A stretch of DNA of 64,000 nucleotides, taken from contig NZ_JAUSTI010000009.1 in NCBI RefSeq assembly GCF_030812775.1, forward strand, positions 211,788-275,787, in the 5' to 3' direction. Positions 17,053 to 25,125 of the stretch are shown here, in pieces. Source of the DNA: Paenibacillus tundrae (lineage in GTDB: Bacteria; Bacillota; Bacilli; Paenibacillales; Paenibacillaceae). The notes below the pieces were generated by a model. The model worked only from the letters and a program-made list of their open reading frames with translations, was not told where the DNA came from and did not search any database. Numbering within the stretch: position 1 is the stretch's first letter; every line of letters starts with the position of its first letter. A program made the position numbers and the translations under genes.

Positions 17053-17277
17053 TTGAAGGGTATCGATCATAAAAGTAAATTTTTGTTGACCCACCGTGAA
17101 CGCGAAGTATTCGAGTTATTGGTTCAAGACAAAACGACGCGTGACATCGCAGGGCAGTTATTCATCAGCGAGAAAACGGTGCGTAACCATATTTCGAATG
17201 TGATGCAGAAACTCAATGTTAAGGGTCGTTCGCAAGCAGTTGTAGAGCTGATTAAGCTCGGAGAACTGAAGATTTAG
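17053..17277 (+). CDS. gerE: GerE, LuxR-type late mother-cell sporulation regulator
   Basis: This 74-residue DNA-binding protein is the same length as B. subtilis GerE and nearly identical in its core: LLTHREREVFELLVQDKTT followed by the helix-turn-helix IAGQLFISEKTVRNHISN and QKLNVKGRSQAVVELI. GerE activates or represses sigma-K-dependent coat and cortex-maturation genes in the mother cell. The start is TTG 17053 behind the strong site GGAGGGGTGA. It is monocistronic and follows a sporulation lipoprotein gene. Identification is secure. Confidence 0.97.
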   Translation: MKGIDHKSKFLLTHREREVFELLVQDKTTRDIAGQLFISEKTVRNHISNVMQKLNVKGRSQAVVELIKLGELKI

Positions 17278-17302
17278 TTGCGAATTACAGTTAAGGTTAA
17301 GT

Positions 17303-17365
17303 AGCAGCATGAAAGCCTTTCTCTATTCTTTGTTATGAAGAATGGGGCAAGGCTTTTATGCTGTG
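17303..17365. terminator. Long hairpin between gerE and the convergent unknown operon
   Basis: AGCAGCATGAAAGCCTT pairs with AAGGCTTTTATGCTGT, with an inner ATTCTT/AAGAAT stem. It separates two convergent transcription units and probably serves both. Confidence 0.65.
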
Positions 17366-17385
17366 CGGTACTCTCACAATGATTT

Positions 17386-18405
17386 TCAAAAGTTATACTG
17401 ATCTATGTGCTTATCTCTGTTTTTAATTAAGATCTGCTCCAGCTGAATGTTACCCATGACTTGGCAAGCAGACATAACTCGATCATATTGACTCAAGCTC
17501 ATATTTTGAACAGCCTGTTCCAGAAAGCCTTCGATCGGTTGCCATAAAGTAAGGCAATGGGGAGAATCAGCACCATAATAATACATAATATCAATACAGC
17601 TCTGAATAATATTACGTCCCAATCCAACTCTATACCAACGATCTTCTTTTATAATGAGTGGAATAAGAGATTCCATCCACAAAATTGCTTCTTCAAACTG
17701 ACCATCGGTGATGAGCTTTTCAGCCAAGTTAGATGCCTGGTAACAGTATTGATGATCATTTCCGGCATTTTTCTCAATTGCAGCAAGTTTTCTCATCACT
17801 TCGATCTCACCCTCAATGTGTTTCCGGTTTCGTTCAATATAGAGTAGCTCAGTCAGGTTTTCTGAATTCCAGCACGTCTGTTCCGCAATCCATAAATCGA
17901 CAAATGTTGAATGATACGTCATCTCGAGCAGATCTTCTGACAGGCGAATGCAATCCGAAAGGTCAGCAGTATCTATATGAAAAAGGTGTTGCTCTCCAAT
18001 TCGATTAGGCTCAAATCCACAGATAGTATCGAAGTTGGCCTCTTTTGCTTGGGAAAATAGTTTCTGATCTTCATCTCGGTTGTACTGCTTCAGCAAGAAA
18101 ACACAGTAATACAATACTTCGCCTATACCCTGATAGCTGCTTGTCTGCCGATCTATGATTTCATTCATTAGTAGTCTTCTTACAATCGACTCATAATGCG
18201 GCGCATGCCGATCTTCCCGATGATAAATAGCCAGTAGTACTTTGAAGCGATTGGTATAATTCGCATCTCTTTTTCCATACGTAGCATCTTGCTTCTCCAC
18301 ATAGTCGACCTGTGAAAAATCACCTGTTTCACCCATTAAGTGATCCAACATCTCATGGTATGGAGCCATCATTTGAAGCAAAACCTGCTTATGATCTGTT
18401 TTCAT
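17386..18405 (-). CDS. Unknown helical protein, 339 aa, second gene of a pair
   Basis: No family is recognised. The protein is soluble, with no signal peptide, and rich in amphipathic helices with many His, Tyr, Cys and Glu residues. Segments such as QASNLAEKLITDGQFEEAILWMESLIPLI resemble a tetratricopeptide-like helical pair. ATG 18405 overlaps the last base of the upstream stop (TAATG) and has an AAAGGTGAG site, so the two genes are co-translated. A modestly lower GC than neighbours hints at an accessory module. The pair might be a toxin/immunity or regulatory couple, but there is no direct support. Confidence 0.7.
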   Translation of the reverse strand: MKTDHKQVLLQMMAPYHEMLDHLMGETGDFSQVDYVEKQDATYGKRDANYTNRFKVLLAIYHREDRHAPHYESIVRRLLMNEIIDRQTSSYQGIGEVLYYCVFLLKQYNRDEDQKLFSQAKEANFDTICGFEPNRIGEQHLFHIDTADLSDCIRLSEDLLEMTYHSTFVDLWIAEQTCWNSENLTELLYIERNRKHIEGEIEVMRKLAAIEKNAGNDHQYCYQASNLAEKLITDGQFEEAILWMESLIPLIIKEDRWYRVGLGRNIIQSCIDIMYYYGADSPHCLTLWQPIEGFLEQAVQNMSLSQYDRVMSACQVMGNIQLEQILIKNRDKHIDQYNF

Positions 18406-18770
18406 TATGTACTCACCTTTTTATGGAGTTTACAGTGTTGCTTCATAAATTCTTTCCATCGTTTCTTGGAAAAAGGCTGATAAAACAACTGCTCCAATGT
18501 CTCGAACTGTCCTTCATTCAGAGATAGAAATATCGCTTTTTTTGCAATTTTGGCACAGGGTTGAGATGTGCTTCTTGTACTCCCTATCTTATGTCTAACT
18601 GGGACATGGAATTGCATTAAATCGTGCAGACGATCCCATCCTTCCCAGCTTAATCGGCCTGTGCGCTTCCAATCAATCGCGTATAACACATAGTAGGGTT
18701 TATATTCACTTTGCCTCTCAGCAATGATCCATAAGGACGGGATGATCTTCTGCTGCTGACGTTTATTCAT
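18405..18770 (-). CDS. Unknown basic protein, 121 aa, first gene of a pair
   Basis: No family is recognised. The protein is basic, with aromatic clusters in the first half (PSLWIIAERQSEYKPYYVLY, then DWKRTGRLSWEGWDRL) and a Lys-rich C-terminus. ATG 18770 lies 11 nt after AAAGGAG, while an ATG ten codons earlier precedes that site and is unlikely. The stop overlaps the start of the 339-aa gene. DNA or RNA binding is possible from the charge but is not demonstrated. Confidence 0.6.
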   Translation of the reverse strand: MNKRQQQKIIPSLWIIAERQSEYKPYYVLYAIDWKRTGRLSWEGWDRLHDLMQFHVPVRHKIGSTRSTSQPCAKIAKKAIFLSLNEGQFETLEQLFYQPFSKKRWKEFMKQHCKLHKKVST

Positions 18771-18917
18771 GATAGGATCAACTCCTTTGTGCAAACTCAT
18801 TGTTTCAATATAAGGGGTCTCTGGAGATGAAACAAGTGAGATAGAGTATGTTCTCTGGATATGAAAAATGAAATTTAGGTTGCGATGATCTACACCAGAA
18901 AAGTGAAGGAAATCCTC

Positions 18918-18946
18918 TTGATTTACAGGTCATCGTTGTTTAAAAT
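18918..18946 (+). promoter_or_regulatory. Promoter of the nag cluster
   Basis: TTGATT (18918-18923), 17 bp, TAAAAT (18941-18946): a good sigma-A match about 70 bp before the regulator start. Confidence 0.65.
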
Positions 18947-18953
18947 GAAGGTG

Positions 18954-19000
18954 TAAAAATAATTTTCTTAAATCAATAAAATAATATAAAAATAATTTTC
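18954..19000 (+). promoter_or_regulatory. Duplicated 14-bp operator-like site (TAAAAATAATTTTC x2)
   Basis: TAAAAATAATTTTC occurs exactly at 18954-18967 and 18987-19000, 33 bp apart (about three helical turns), just downstream of the predicted transcription start. The core resembles the AT-rich GAAA-N-TTTC type sites of RpiR-family regulators, and the first gene encodes one. Autoregulation by roadblock is a reasonable inference. Confidence 0.55.
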
Positions 19001-19013
19001 ATGAGGAGAGCTT

Positions 19014-19877
19014 ATGGCAGCCATATTACATGCCTTGCAGCAAGAGTTGGAAGACCTGCCTGCACAAGAGCGGCGGATTGCAGAAGTCATATTAAGTTCA
19101 CCTTCAGACATTCCAGGCTGGACGATTAACCATCTTGCACAGCAAAGCGGGACGAGCCCAGCGACGGTAACTCGTTTTTGCAAATCCTTTCATTTCAAAG
19201 GCTTTCCAGATTTCAAAATGAAACTAGCCGCCGAATTGTCGCATCCAACAGGAGAAACGGCATATCAGGATATTGTGGCAGGCAACTCATTGTCCAAAAT
19301 AGTTGAGGCTATTGAAGCGAATCATCTAGCTTCCATTGCAGATACGACCCGATTGTTGGATCTGGAGCGGGTGGGCAAAGCTATTGAGCTATTGTGCGCT
19401 GCACGTCGAATTGATCTCTACGGTGTTGCTACATCATCCATTGTGACCCAGGATTTCTATCAGAAACTGATTCGGATCGGGAAGAGCTGTACCGCCTTCT
19501 CAGATTCCCATATGCAGATCACCTCCGCCTCTTCGTTAGGAGAGGGAGATGTCGCAGTAGCTGTATCGTATTCGGGCGAAACCCCAGAGACGATTGATGC
19601 ACTGCATTGTGCCAAACAGGCCGGAGCCGCAACGATTTCGTTGACGTCCTACAGTAATAATAAACTGGCTACGGTGTCCGATATTCCGCTGTTTACTTCT
19701 TCACTCGAAAAGGGGATGCGAAGAGGCGATATGGCTTCACGAATTGCCTTATTACATGTCATCGACATTTTGTTCACAGGCATGGTGAGTTCCGATTTTG
19801 ACCAATTTATTCCGAAACTTGAGCAATCGTATCACAGTGTACAGTCCTATCGGGTTCATAACAACGGAGGTGCTTAA
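19014..19877 (+). CDS. RpiR/MurR-family regulator of amino-sugar genes
   Basis: This 287-residue transcription factor has an N-terminal RpiR helix-turn-helix (INHLAQQSGTSPATVTRFCKSFHFKGFPDFKM, about residues 40-72) and a C-terminal SIS sugar-phosphate isomerase-like domain (about 125-255). Signature elements of the latter are IDLYGVATS, a Ser-rich AVSYSGETPETIDAL loop and GAATISLTSYSNNKLA, which bind phosphosugars. The GAGGAGAG site sets ATG 19014. It lies 4 bp upstream of nagB and is followed by nagA, so it most likely responds to an amino-sugar phosphate (GlcNAc-6-P or GlcN-6-P). A duplicated 14-bp site in its leader is a probable target. Confidence 0.9.
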   Translation: MAAILHALQQELEDLPAQERRIAEVILSSPSDIPGWTINHLAQQSGTSPATVTRFCKSFHFKGFPDFKMKLAAELSHPTGETAYQDIVAGNSLSKIVEAIEANHLASIADTTRLLDLERVGKAIELLCAARRIDLYGVATSSIVTQDFYQKLIRIGKSCTAFSDSHMQITSASSLGEGDVAVAVSYSGETPETIDALHCAKQAGAATISLTSYSNNKLATVSDIPLFTSSLEKGMRRGDMASRIALLHVIDILFTGMVSSDFDQFIPKLEQSYHSVQSYRVHNNGGA

Positions 19878-19881
19878 CGAG

Positions 19882-20610
19882 ATGAACATACGTATTTTTG
19901 AACATGAAGAAGATTTAAACGTTACAGGTGCCGGGATTATTACGAGTCTGCTACAGACGAAACCACGAGCTGTGTTAGGGCTTGCAACAGGCAGTTCTCC
20001 AGTGGGGATTTATAAACAGCTAATAGCGATGGTGCAAAAAGATCTGGTTAGCTTCGCACAGGCATCCTCCTTCAATCTCGATGAATATGTAGGTTTACCC
20101 GCTGAGCATAGCGAAAGTTATCGCAGCTTCATGAATGAACAGCTGTTCCATCATATCGATATTGATCTGGATAAGACGTATATCCCCGATGGTAACGCGC
20201 CGGATTTAGCTCAGGAGTGCGAAGCCTATGAACAACGACTTGAGGATCGTGGTCCAGTTGATCTGCAAATTCTCGGCATCGGACATAATGGTCATATTGG
20301 ATTCAATGAGCCTGGCACAGAGCTGACGGGTCGTACACATGTTGTGGCGTTGAAGGAAGAGACGAGAAAAGCGAATGCTCGCTTTTTTGACAGCCTAGAT
20401 CAGGTTCCAACGCAGGCGATTACCATGGGAGTTGGTACGATACTGAAAGCCAAACAGATTCTGCTGATTGCTCGCGGTGAGGAGAAAGCTGAGATTATTC
20501 GACAGGCATTTATGGGGCCAATTACTACTGAGTGCCCAGCCTCGCTACTGCAATGTCACCCCAATGTGGTTGTGCTGTTAGATCGCGCTGCAGGTAGATG
20601 GGTGAAATGA
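19882..20610 (+). CDS. nagB: Glucosamine-6-phosphate deaminase
   Basis: This 242-residue cytosolic enzyme converts glucosamine-6-phosphate to fructose-6-phosphate and ammonia. It shows the family's phosphate loop LGLATGSSPVGIYKQL (about residues 36-51), the catalytic FNLDEYVGL (Asp-Glu), the GIGHNGHIGFNEPG active-site loop (about 130-143) and the conserved C-terminal PITTECPASLLQCHPN. GGAGGTG upstream favours ATG 19882; longer in-frame starts lie inside the regulator gene. It is the second gene of the regulator-nagB-nagA cluster, with 146 bp before nagA that contain no gene. Confidence 0.96.
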   Translation: MNIRIFEHEEDLNVTGAGIITSLLQTKPRAVLGLATGSSPVGIYKQLIAMVQKDLVSFAQASSFNLDEYVGLPAEHSESYRSFMNEQLFHHIDIDLDKTYIPDGNAPDLAQECEAYEQRLEDRGPVDLQILGIGHNGHIGFNEPGTELTGRTHVVALKEETRKANARFFDSLDQVPTQAITMGVGTILKAKQILLIARGEEKAEIIRQAFMGPITTECPASLLQCHPNVVVLLDRAAGRWVK

Positions 20611-20756
20611 TAGGAAATTTAGCAAGAATAAATATAGAAGATTCAGATGGATCGTTAAAGTTAATATCTACTTATCAAATTAAAGCAGTTTAATGAATTA
20701 TAAATTTGATCCTGATAACATTTAAACATCATAGGTTCGGTTAGGAGGTTGGTTGA

Positions 20757-21974
20757 ATGAGTACAGGCGATATACAAGAGCTTAAGGCTAGAGATACGGT
20801 ATCCATTTTACGGGGGAAGCTTGTTCTTTCAGATCGTATGATAGACGATGGGATTTTGGCTTGGCGTGATGGGAAAATAGTATATGCAGGCTCGCCCGAA
20901 GGGCTGCCTGATTCAATTCGACGACAAGGATTATTTTTGCCTGTGCCTGAACATGGCATGATTGTGCCTGGATTTATCGATATCCATGTGCATGGCGGCA
21001 ATGGTGATGACTTTATGGATGCTAGTCCAGAGGTGTTGGATACAATCACTGCATTCCATTGCACGCAAGGAACAACCGCGATGCTGGCAACTTCGATGAC
21101 CGCACCAAAGGATAGATTGGATCAGGTGCTGTATGAGGTTCATACCTATCGATCCCAAACGATGCCTTTTGCACAACTCGAGGGTGTGCATCTAGAAGGG
21201 CCATTTTTCAGCCCTAAATGGCCTGGAGCGCAAAATCCAGAGCATATTGTAATGCCTAATGTATCGTGGCTAGAAGAATGGGAGCAACAATATCCTGGAT
21301 TGATCCGGCAGGTTACATTGGCGCCAGAGCGTGAAGGTGCGTTAGAGCTAATTGCATGGCTGCGAAGTCAACGAATCACGGCTGCACTAGGGCATACAGA
21401 TGCTAGTTATGATGAGGTACAACGTGCGGTAGAGGCGGGGTTGCATCATGCCGTACATACATTCAACGCTATGACGCCACTGCATCATCGGCTTCCCGGG
21501 GCTACTGGAGCCGTGCTCAGCGATCCACGCATTAGTGCAGAGGTCATTGCAGATGGAATTCATGTGCATCCAGCAGCCATTTCCATTGTGGCACAACTGA
21601 AACAACCCATAGATCAACTGGTGTTGATTACAGATGCCATGTCTGCTGCAGGTCTAGATGATGGTGAATACAAAATTGGTGATCTTCCGGTTATTGTTGA
21701 GCATGGTGTGGCACGCCTGAAGGATGGTGGCGCACTGGCGGGCAGCACGCTAACGATGGTGCGTGGCTTCCGTTATCTCGTGCAGGAGGTTGGCTTAAGT
21801 GTTACGGCTGCTTCACGAGCAGCCAGTCTGACGCCGGCTCGTCTGCTGGGTATTGATCACCGGACAGGCTCCTTCGCTCAGGGCAAGCAGGCAGATATCG
21901 TTTTGCTCAATGAAGAATTAGATATCGCAGGTGTTTGGGTGAAGGGACAGGAAATCGTCAAACCACTTGCCTGA
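20757..21974 (+). CDS. nagA: N-acetylglucosamine-6-phosphate deacetylase
   Basis: This 405-residue amidohydrolase removes acetate from GlcNAc-6-P, feeding NagB. The metal site is visible as IDIHVHGGNGDDFMD (HxH, about residue 74), EGPFFSPKWPGAQNPEH (metal Glu), LGHTDASYDE and HAVHTFNAMTPLHHR, with the catalytic Asp in LITDAMSAAG. A strong TAGGAGG site lies before ATG 20757. The cluster makes fructose-6-P from GlcNAc-6-P, for example from chitin or peptidoglycan turnover; no dedicated PTS gene is adjacent, so uptake is encoded elsewhere. Confidence 0.95.
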   Translation: MSTGDIQELKARDTVSILRGKLVLSDRMIDDGILAWRDGKIVYAGSPEGLPDSIRRQGLFLPVPEHGMIVPGFIDIHVHGGNGDDFMDASPEVLDTITAFHCTQGTTAMLATSMTAPKDRLDQVLYEVHTYRSQTMPFAQLEGVHLEGPFFSPKWPGAQNPEHIVMPNVSWLEEWEQQYPGLIRQVTLAPEREGALELIAWLRSQRITAALGHTDASYDEVQRAVEAGLHHAVHTFNAMTPLHHRLPGATGAVLSDPRISAEVIADGIHVHPAAISIVAQLKQPIDQLVLITDAMSAAGLDDGEYKIGDLPVIVEHGVARLKDGGALAGSTLTMVRGFRYLVQEVGLSVTAASRAASLTPARLLGIDHRTGSFAQGKQADIVLLNEELDIAGVWVKGQEIVKPLA

Positions 21975-22118
21975 ATCATTACGGGGTTTCCACGAGTCAT
22001 ACAACGTAGCCACTCTGGAGATATACTACCGGAGAGGCACCGGACTGGATTATATGATAAAATAGATCTCAAAATAAGATGGGATCTACGGATTACGCAT
22101 CACGTGGAGGCGTGATAT

Positions 22119-22490
22119 ATGGAACGCAATGCTATGCCTGAGCATGATCCTTTTATGACAGTGCTGGCAGAGAAGCTGCACATTCACGGATATTATGCTT
22201 TCTATGGCGAGCATTACAATGAGACCGATATGGAGCAATATCGTAAACAACTATTTACATCGTTCAGCAATATCGTATGGGTAGAGCTAGATGCGCGCAA
22301 AAAGTATATGATTGTGGATCATCGTGGACGCAACACGGTCATGAAATTGATTGAAGGTATGCTCAATACCCGGAGAACACTCAAGGCCAATCAAGCGATG
22401 GCAGGTACAGATACCTCAAAAGTACAGCAGGATATTACACACTTATCTCGGCTGGTACACATGTTGAAGTTCACCACGTTCCGCACATAG
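22119..22490 (+). CDS. Hypothetical protein, 123 aa
   Basis: No family is recognised. GGAGGCG 7 nt upstream supports ATG 22119. The product is soluble, with a His/Tyr-rich middle (LHIHGYYAFYGEHYNETDME) and a C-terminal helical region. It has no signal or membrane segment. It is monocistronic, 145 bp after nagA, and ends before a strong bidirectional terminator. Function is unknown. Confidence 0.7.
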   Translation: MERNAMPEHDPFMTVLAEKLHIHGYYAFYGEHYNETDMEQYRKQLFTSFSNIVWVELDARKKYMIVDHRGRNTVMKLIEGMLNTRRTLKANQAMAGTDTSKVQQDITHLSRLVHMLKFTTFRT

Positions 22491-22645
22491 GGCAAACCGT
22501 GTGTAACCTCACGAAATGACATATCGTTGGAGAAACTGAGATGTTGAAGGATTCTATTCACGTTAATGCATAGGCGTTCAGACCTTCAATTTAATTCTTA
22601 ATGACAACAGAGTTACTATATGCTCATTTAATGCTCGTTCTTACC

Positions 22646-22683
22646 AAAAGGAGTGCTGTCAAATTCATGACGGCACTCCTTTT
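22646..22683. terminator. Bidirectional terminator
   Basis: AAAAGGAGTGCTGTCA pairs with TGACGGCACTCCTTTT around AATTCA (one wobble pair). It has A- and T-runs on the two sides and sits between convergent genes. Confidence 0.85.
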
Positions 22684-22697
22684 AATGTTGTGTATTT

Positions 22698-24278
22698 TTA
22701 TCGGAATGAGGTCACGAAACTACTGAACAATGTGCGGACATCATACTGATACTGATGAATAGGTTCAATCGGTCGATTTACTCCGAGTAGGGTGTACACA
22801 GCAATCCGTGCCGCCCGAACCGAATATTCTTCCGTGAACACCACGTCATCAGGAATCTCGCAGAATTGACTGATAAAGGCAAGATTGGTGGAGCCGTCAG
22901 GAACGACCTTTGGTCGATCACTGTTCAATCTGGGCATAAATTGCGCTGTAATGTAAGGCATCATACATGGGATACAGTTAGCAGTAGCCATAATGGCTTC
23001 TTGATGTTCCTGAAAATGAAGATGGCCGATGAGTTCCTGCATAATCTCTTCTCCCGTACAATCACACATGCGTTTGTTCACGTAGTCACCTACGTTATCG
23101 GGATATAAGCCGTAACCCCAGAATACGTTGACATGCTCCGGCTGCCCACGGAAGTGTGGCTGGAAGGCGAGCACGACGGACATAAACCAACTGGAATCTT
23201 TGAAGGTGACCAACGCGCCGGTACCTGCACGATTGCGCGTAAATTTCTCCATCAGATCGAAGAACACCGAATCTTGAAAGGTGACGGTAAACGATTCCCA
23301 TTTGGACTCATCCACATGATCGTTAAAAGAAGAAGGGTTGCCTAGCAAAGGTTTCTTGGCGGCAATGTTCTCCCATAGCTTCCAAGAGCTACCCTTGCCG
23401 TTCAGTTTCGGAGCAGAAGACATGGAACCAATATCCGCTCCCTCGGTCATCGAACCGTTGGTGACAATGACCAGATCACCTTCATGAATGTCGATGAAAT
23501 CTTTGTTACCATTCCGGCGTACATGCATCCGTTCCACTGTAATACCATCGCCTTCTTTGAAATCCAGATCGGTGACGGTGCATTTCAGGGTGAAATCTAC
23601 GCCGAATGGTTCAAGGTGTTTTTGCAGAGGTAAGATGATGGAATCATATTGATTGTATGGAGTGCGTGTAACACCTTCGAGCGTTTGAATTCTAGGGAAT
23701 TCGTGAAAGAAGCGGAGCATATATCGCTTGAATTCTACAGCACTGTGCCAAGGCTGGAACGCAAAGGTGGTAGCCCACATATACCAGAAGTTCGTTTGGA
23801 AAAAGTGAGGGCCAAACCAATCACTGATCCGTAATTTACCTAGTGTATCTTCAGGTGTGATAATCAGCTTGCCCATCGCCAGCCTGTCGGCCATATCAAA
23901 GCCCATGGAGAGCACATCTTCAACCTCGCCGTCACGGTTAATGAGCCGAGCGTTGGAGTGGGTGGGGTTAGCATTATCAAACTCGGTAATCTCTTGTCTG
24001 ACCGACAAACCAGGACGATCGATAGAGGGAATGGAAGATAGTAGCTCCCAGAGATTTTCATAAGCCTCGTCGTTGAGCATTCGTCCACCGCGGATGATAT
24101 ATCCTTGATCGGGGTTACCAGCGCCGTCGTTACTTCCACCCAGAATGTTCATCTCTTCGATAATGTGAATGTGCTCTCCGGGGAAGTCGCAATCTCGGAC
24201 AAGATAAGCTGCCCCTGCTAATGAGGCAATGCCGCCGCCTACAAAATAGACCTGTTTATTACCGTATTCGTTCTTCAC
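22698..24278 (-). CDS. ohyA: Oleate hydratase (FAD-dependent fatty acid hydratase, MCRA family)
   Basis: This 526-residue enzyme adds water to the cis-9 double bond of oleic acid, giving 10-hydroxystearate, often as detoxification of host or environmental unsaturated fatty acids. The FAD site VYFVGGGIASLAGAAYLV is at the N-terminus, followed by IIEEMNILGGSNDGAGN (the Glu-containing glycine loop) and RGGRMLNDEAYENLW, which are hallmarks of myosin-cross-reactive-antigen proteins. Further conserved blocks are TFAFQPWHSAVEFKRYM and FTVTFQDSVFFDLMEKFTRN. GTG 24278 follows GGAGGCG by 7 nt; a longer in-frame ATG lacks a site. A TetR/DhaS-like regulator is encoded upstream in the same direction, and a palindromic operator candidate lies between them. 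Confidence 0.95.
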   Translation of the reverse strand: MKNEYGNKQVYFVGGGIASLAGAAYLVRDCDFPGEHIHIIEEMNILGGSNDGAGNPDQGYIIRGGRMLNDEAYENLWELLSSIPSIDRPGLSVRQEITEFDNANPTHSNARLINRDGEVEDVLSMGFDMADRLAMGKLIITPEDTLGKLRISDWFGPHFFQTNFWYMWATTFAFQPWHSAVEFKRYMLRFFHEFPRIQTLEGVTRTPYNQYDSIILPLQKHLEPFGVDFTLKCTVTDLDFKEGDGITVERMHVRRNGNKDFIDIHEGDLVIVTNGSMTEGADIGSMSSAPKLNGKGSSWKLWENIAAKKPLLGNPSSFNDHVDESKWESFTVTFQDSVFFDLMEKFTRNRAGTGALVTFKDSSWFMSVVLAFQPHFRGQPEHVNVFWGYGLYPDNVGDYVNKRMCDCTGEEIMQELIGHLHFQEHQEAIMATANCIPCMMPYITAQFMPRLNSDRPKVVPDGSTNLAFISQFCEIPDDVVFTEEYSVRAARIAVYTLLGVNRPIEPIHQYQYDVRTLFSSFVTSFR

Positions 24279-24362
24279 AATGATTCGCCTCCATAAGGGT
24301 TCTGTAATCACATTCTTAATGTAAACTTTGCAGGTGAAGTAAGGTATGGTCAAAAGAATGGG

Positions 24363-24383
24363 AGTGTCTACTTTTTAGTCACT
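24363..24383. promoter_or_regulatory. Palindromic operator candidate upstream of ohyA
   Basis: AGTGNCTA-N5-TAGNCACT forms a 21-bp palindrome (7 of 8 positions complementary) in the 214-bp gap between the TetR-type gene and ohyA. A further TTGTCTAAA half-site lies at about 24393-24401. Spacing and symmetry fit a TetR-family operator. Confidence 0.5.
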
Positions 24384-24492
24384 TTGGGGAAATTGTCTAA
24401 ATTTTGAGTTACGCGATGCCATCATACATACAAGTGAGTTGAAAATAAGATATATAAGTAAGTGAGCGATAGACGAAATAAGCTGCGCATCC

Positions 24493-25068
24493 TTAGGTGG
24501 ATGGCAGCTTATTCTCATATCTGTGTAATGCTCGTACCACGTTGCCTTCGATCAGCTCACTAAGCTTTTCAATGATCTGTTTTGGCGGCTCTGACATGTT
24601 GCCTCTCATCCACTGAATGATCAGCCCAGTAAACGCCAAGGTGTAGAAGTTAGTAACAAATTCCTTGTCTTCACTTCGCACCTGGATCCCGCAAGCGAGT
24701 TCATTCACAACGCCCATGATCAGATCATGCGTTACCTCATAGAGATATCCATCGAGGTGGGTGCGTCCAAGAGAATCCAGAGTATTGAAGCAGAACGCTT
24801 TATTATTTTCGATGTAACAAAAGATTTTATAGAATCCATCCGTCCATGTGCTGTAGCTTCGATACGCCGTTAGACTCTCCACCGCTTCGGTCTTATAGAT
24901 CCACTCAAGCAGCGCATAAATATCCTGAAAATGATAATAAAAGGTTTGCCGGTTCACACCACAATCGTCAACCAGATGTTTGACTGTAATCTTGTTCAGC
25001 GGTATATGCTCCATCAGTGATTTAAGCGAGCGAGCCAGCGCTTTTTTGGTTAGGTGAGAAGCAGACAT
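24493..25068 (-). CDS. TetR/AcrR-family regulator, DhaS-like
   Basis: This 191-residue protein has an N-terminal helix-turn-helix (ITVKHLVDDCGVNRQTFYYHFQDIYALLEWIY, about residues 27-59) that matches the DhaS/TetR_C_8 subgroup closely (NRQTFYYHFQD, LLEWIY). A helical ligand domain fills the remainder. It lies upstream of, and codirectional with, the oleate hydratase gene, so control of ohyA by a fatty-acid ligand is a reasonable inference. Upstream on this strand is the A/C-rich repeat island, which replaces an ordinary promoter region; an element within it could affect expression of this gene. Confidence 0.9.
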   Translation of the reverse strand: MSASHLTKKALARSLKSLMEHIPLNKITVKHLVDDCGVNRQTFYYHFQDIYALLEWIYKTEAVESLTAYRSYSTWTDGFYKIFCYIENNKAFCFNTLDSLGRTHLDGYLYEVTHDLIMGVVNELACGIQVRSEDKEFVTNFYTLAFTGLIIQWMRGNMSEPPKQIIEKLSELIEGNVVRALHRYENKLPST

Positions 25069-25125
25069 ATCATTTCACCTCTTCGTAAGGATTAGTTTCA
25101 TTATCAGTCAAACATGCAGCAGACT

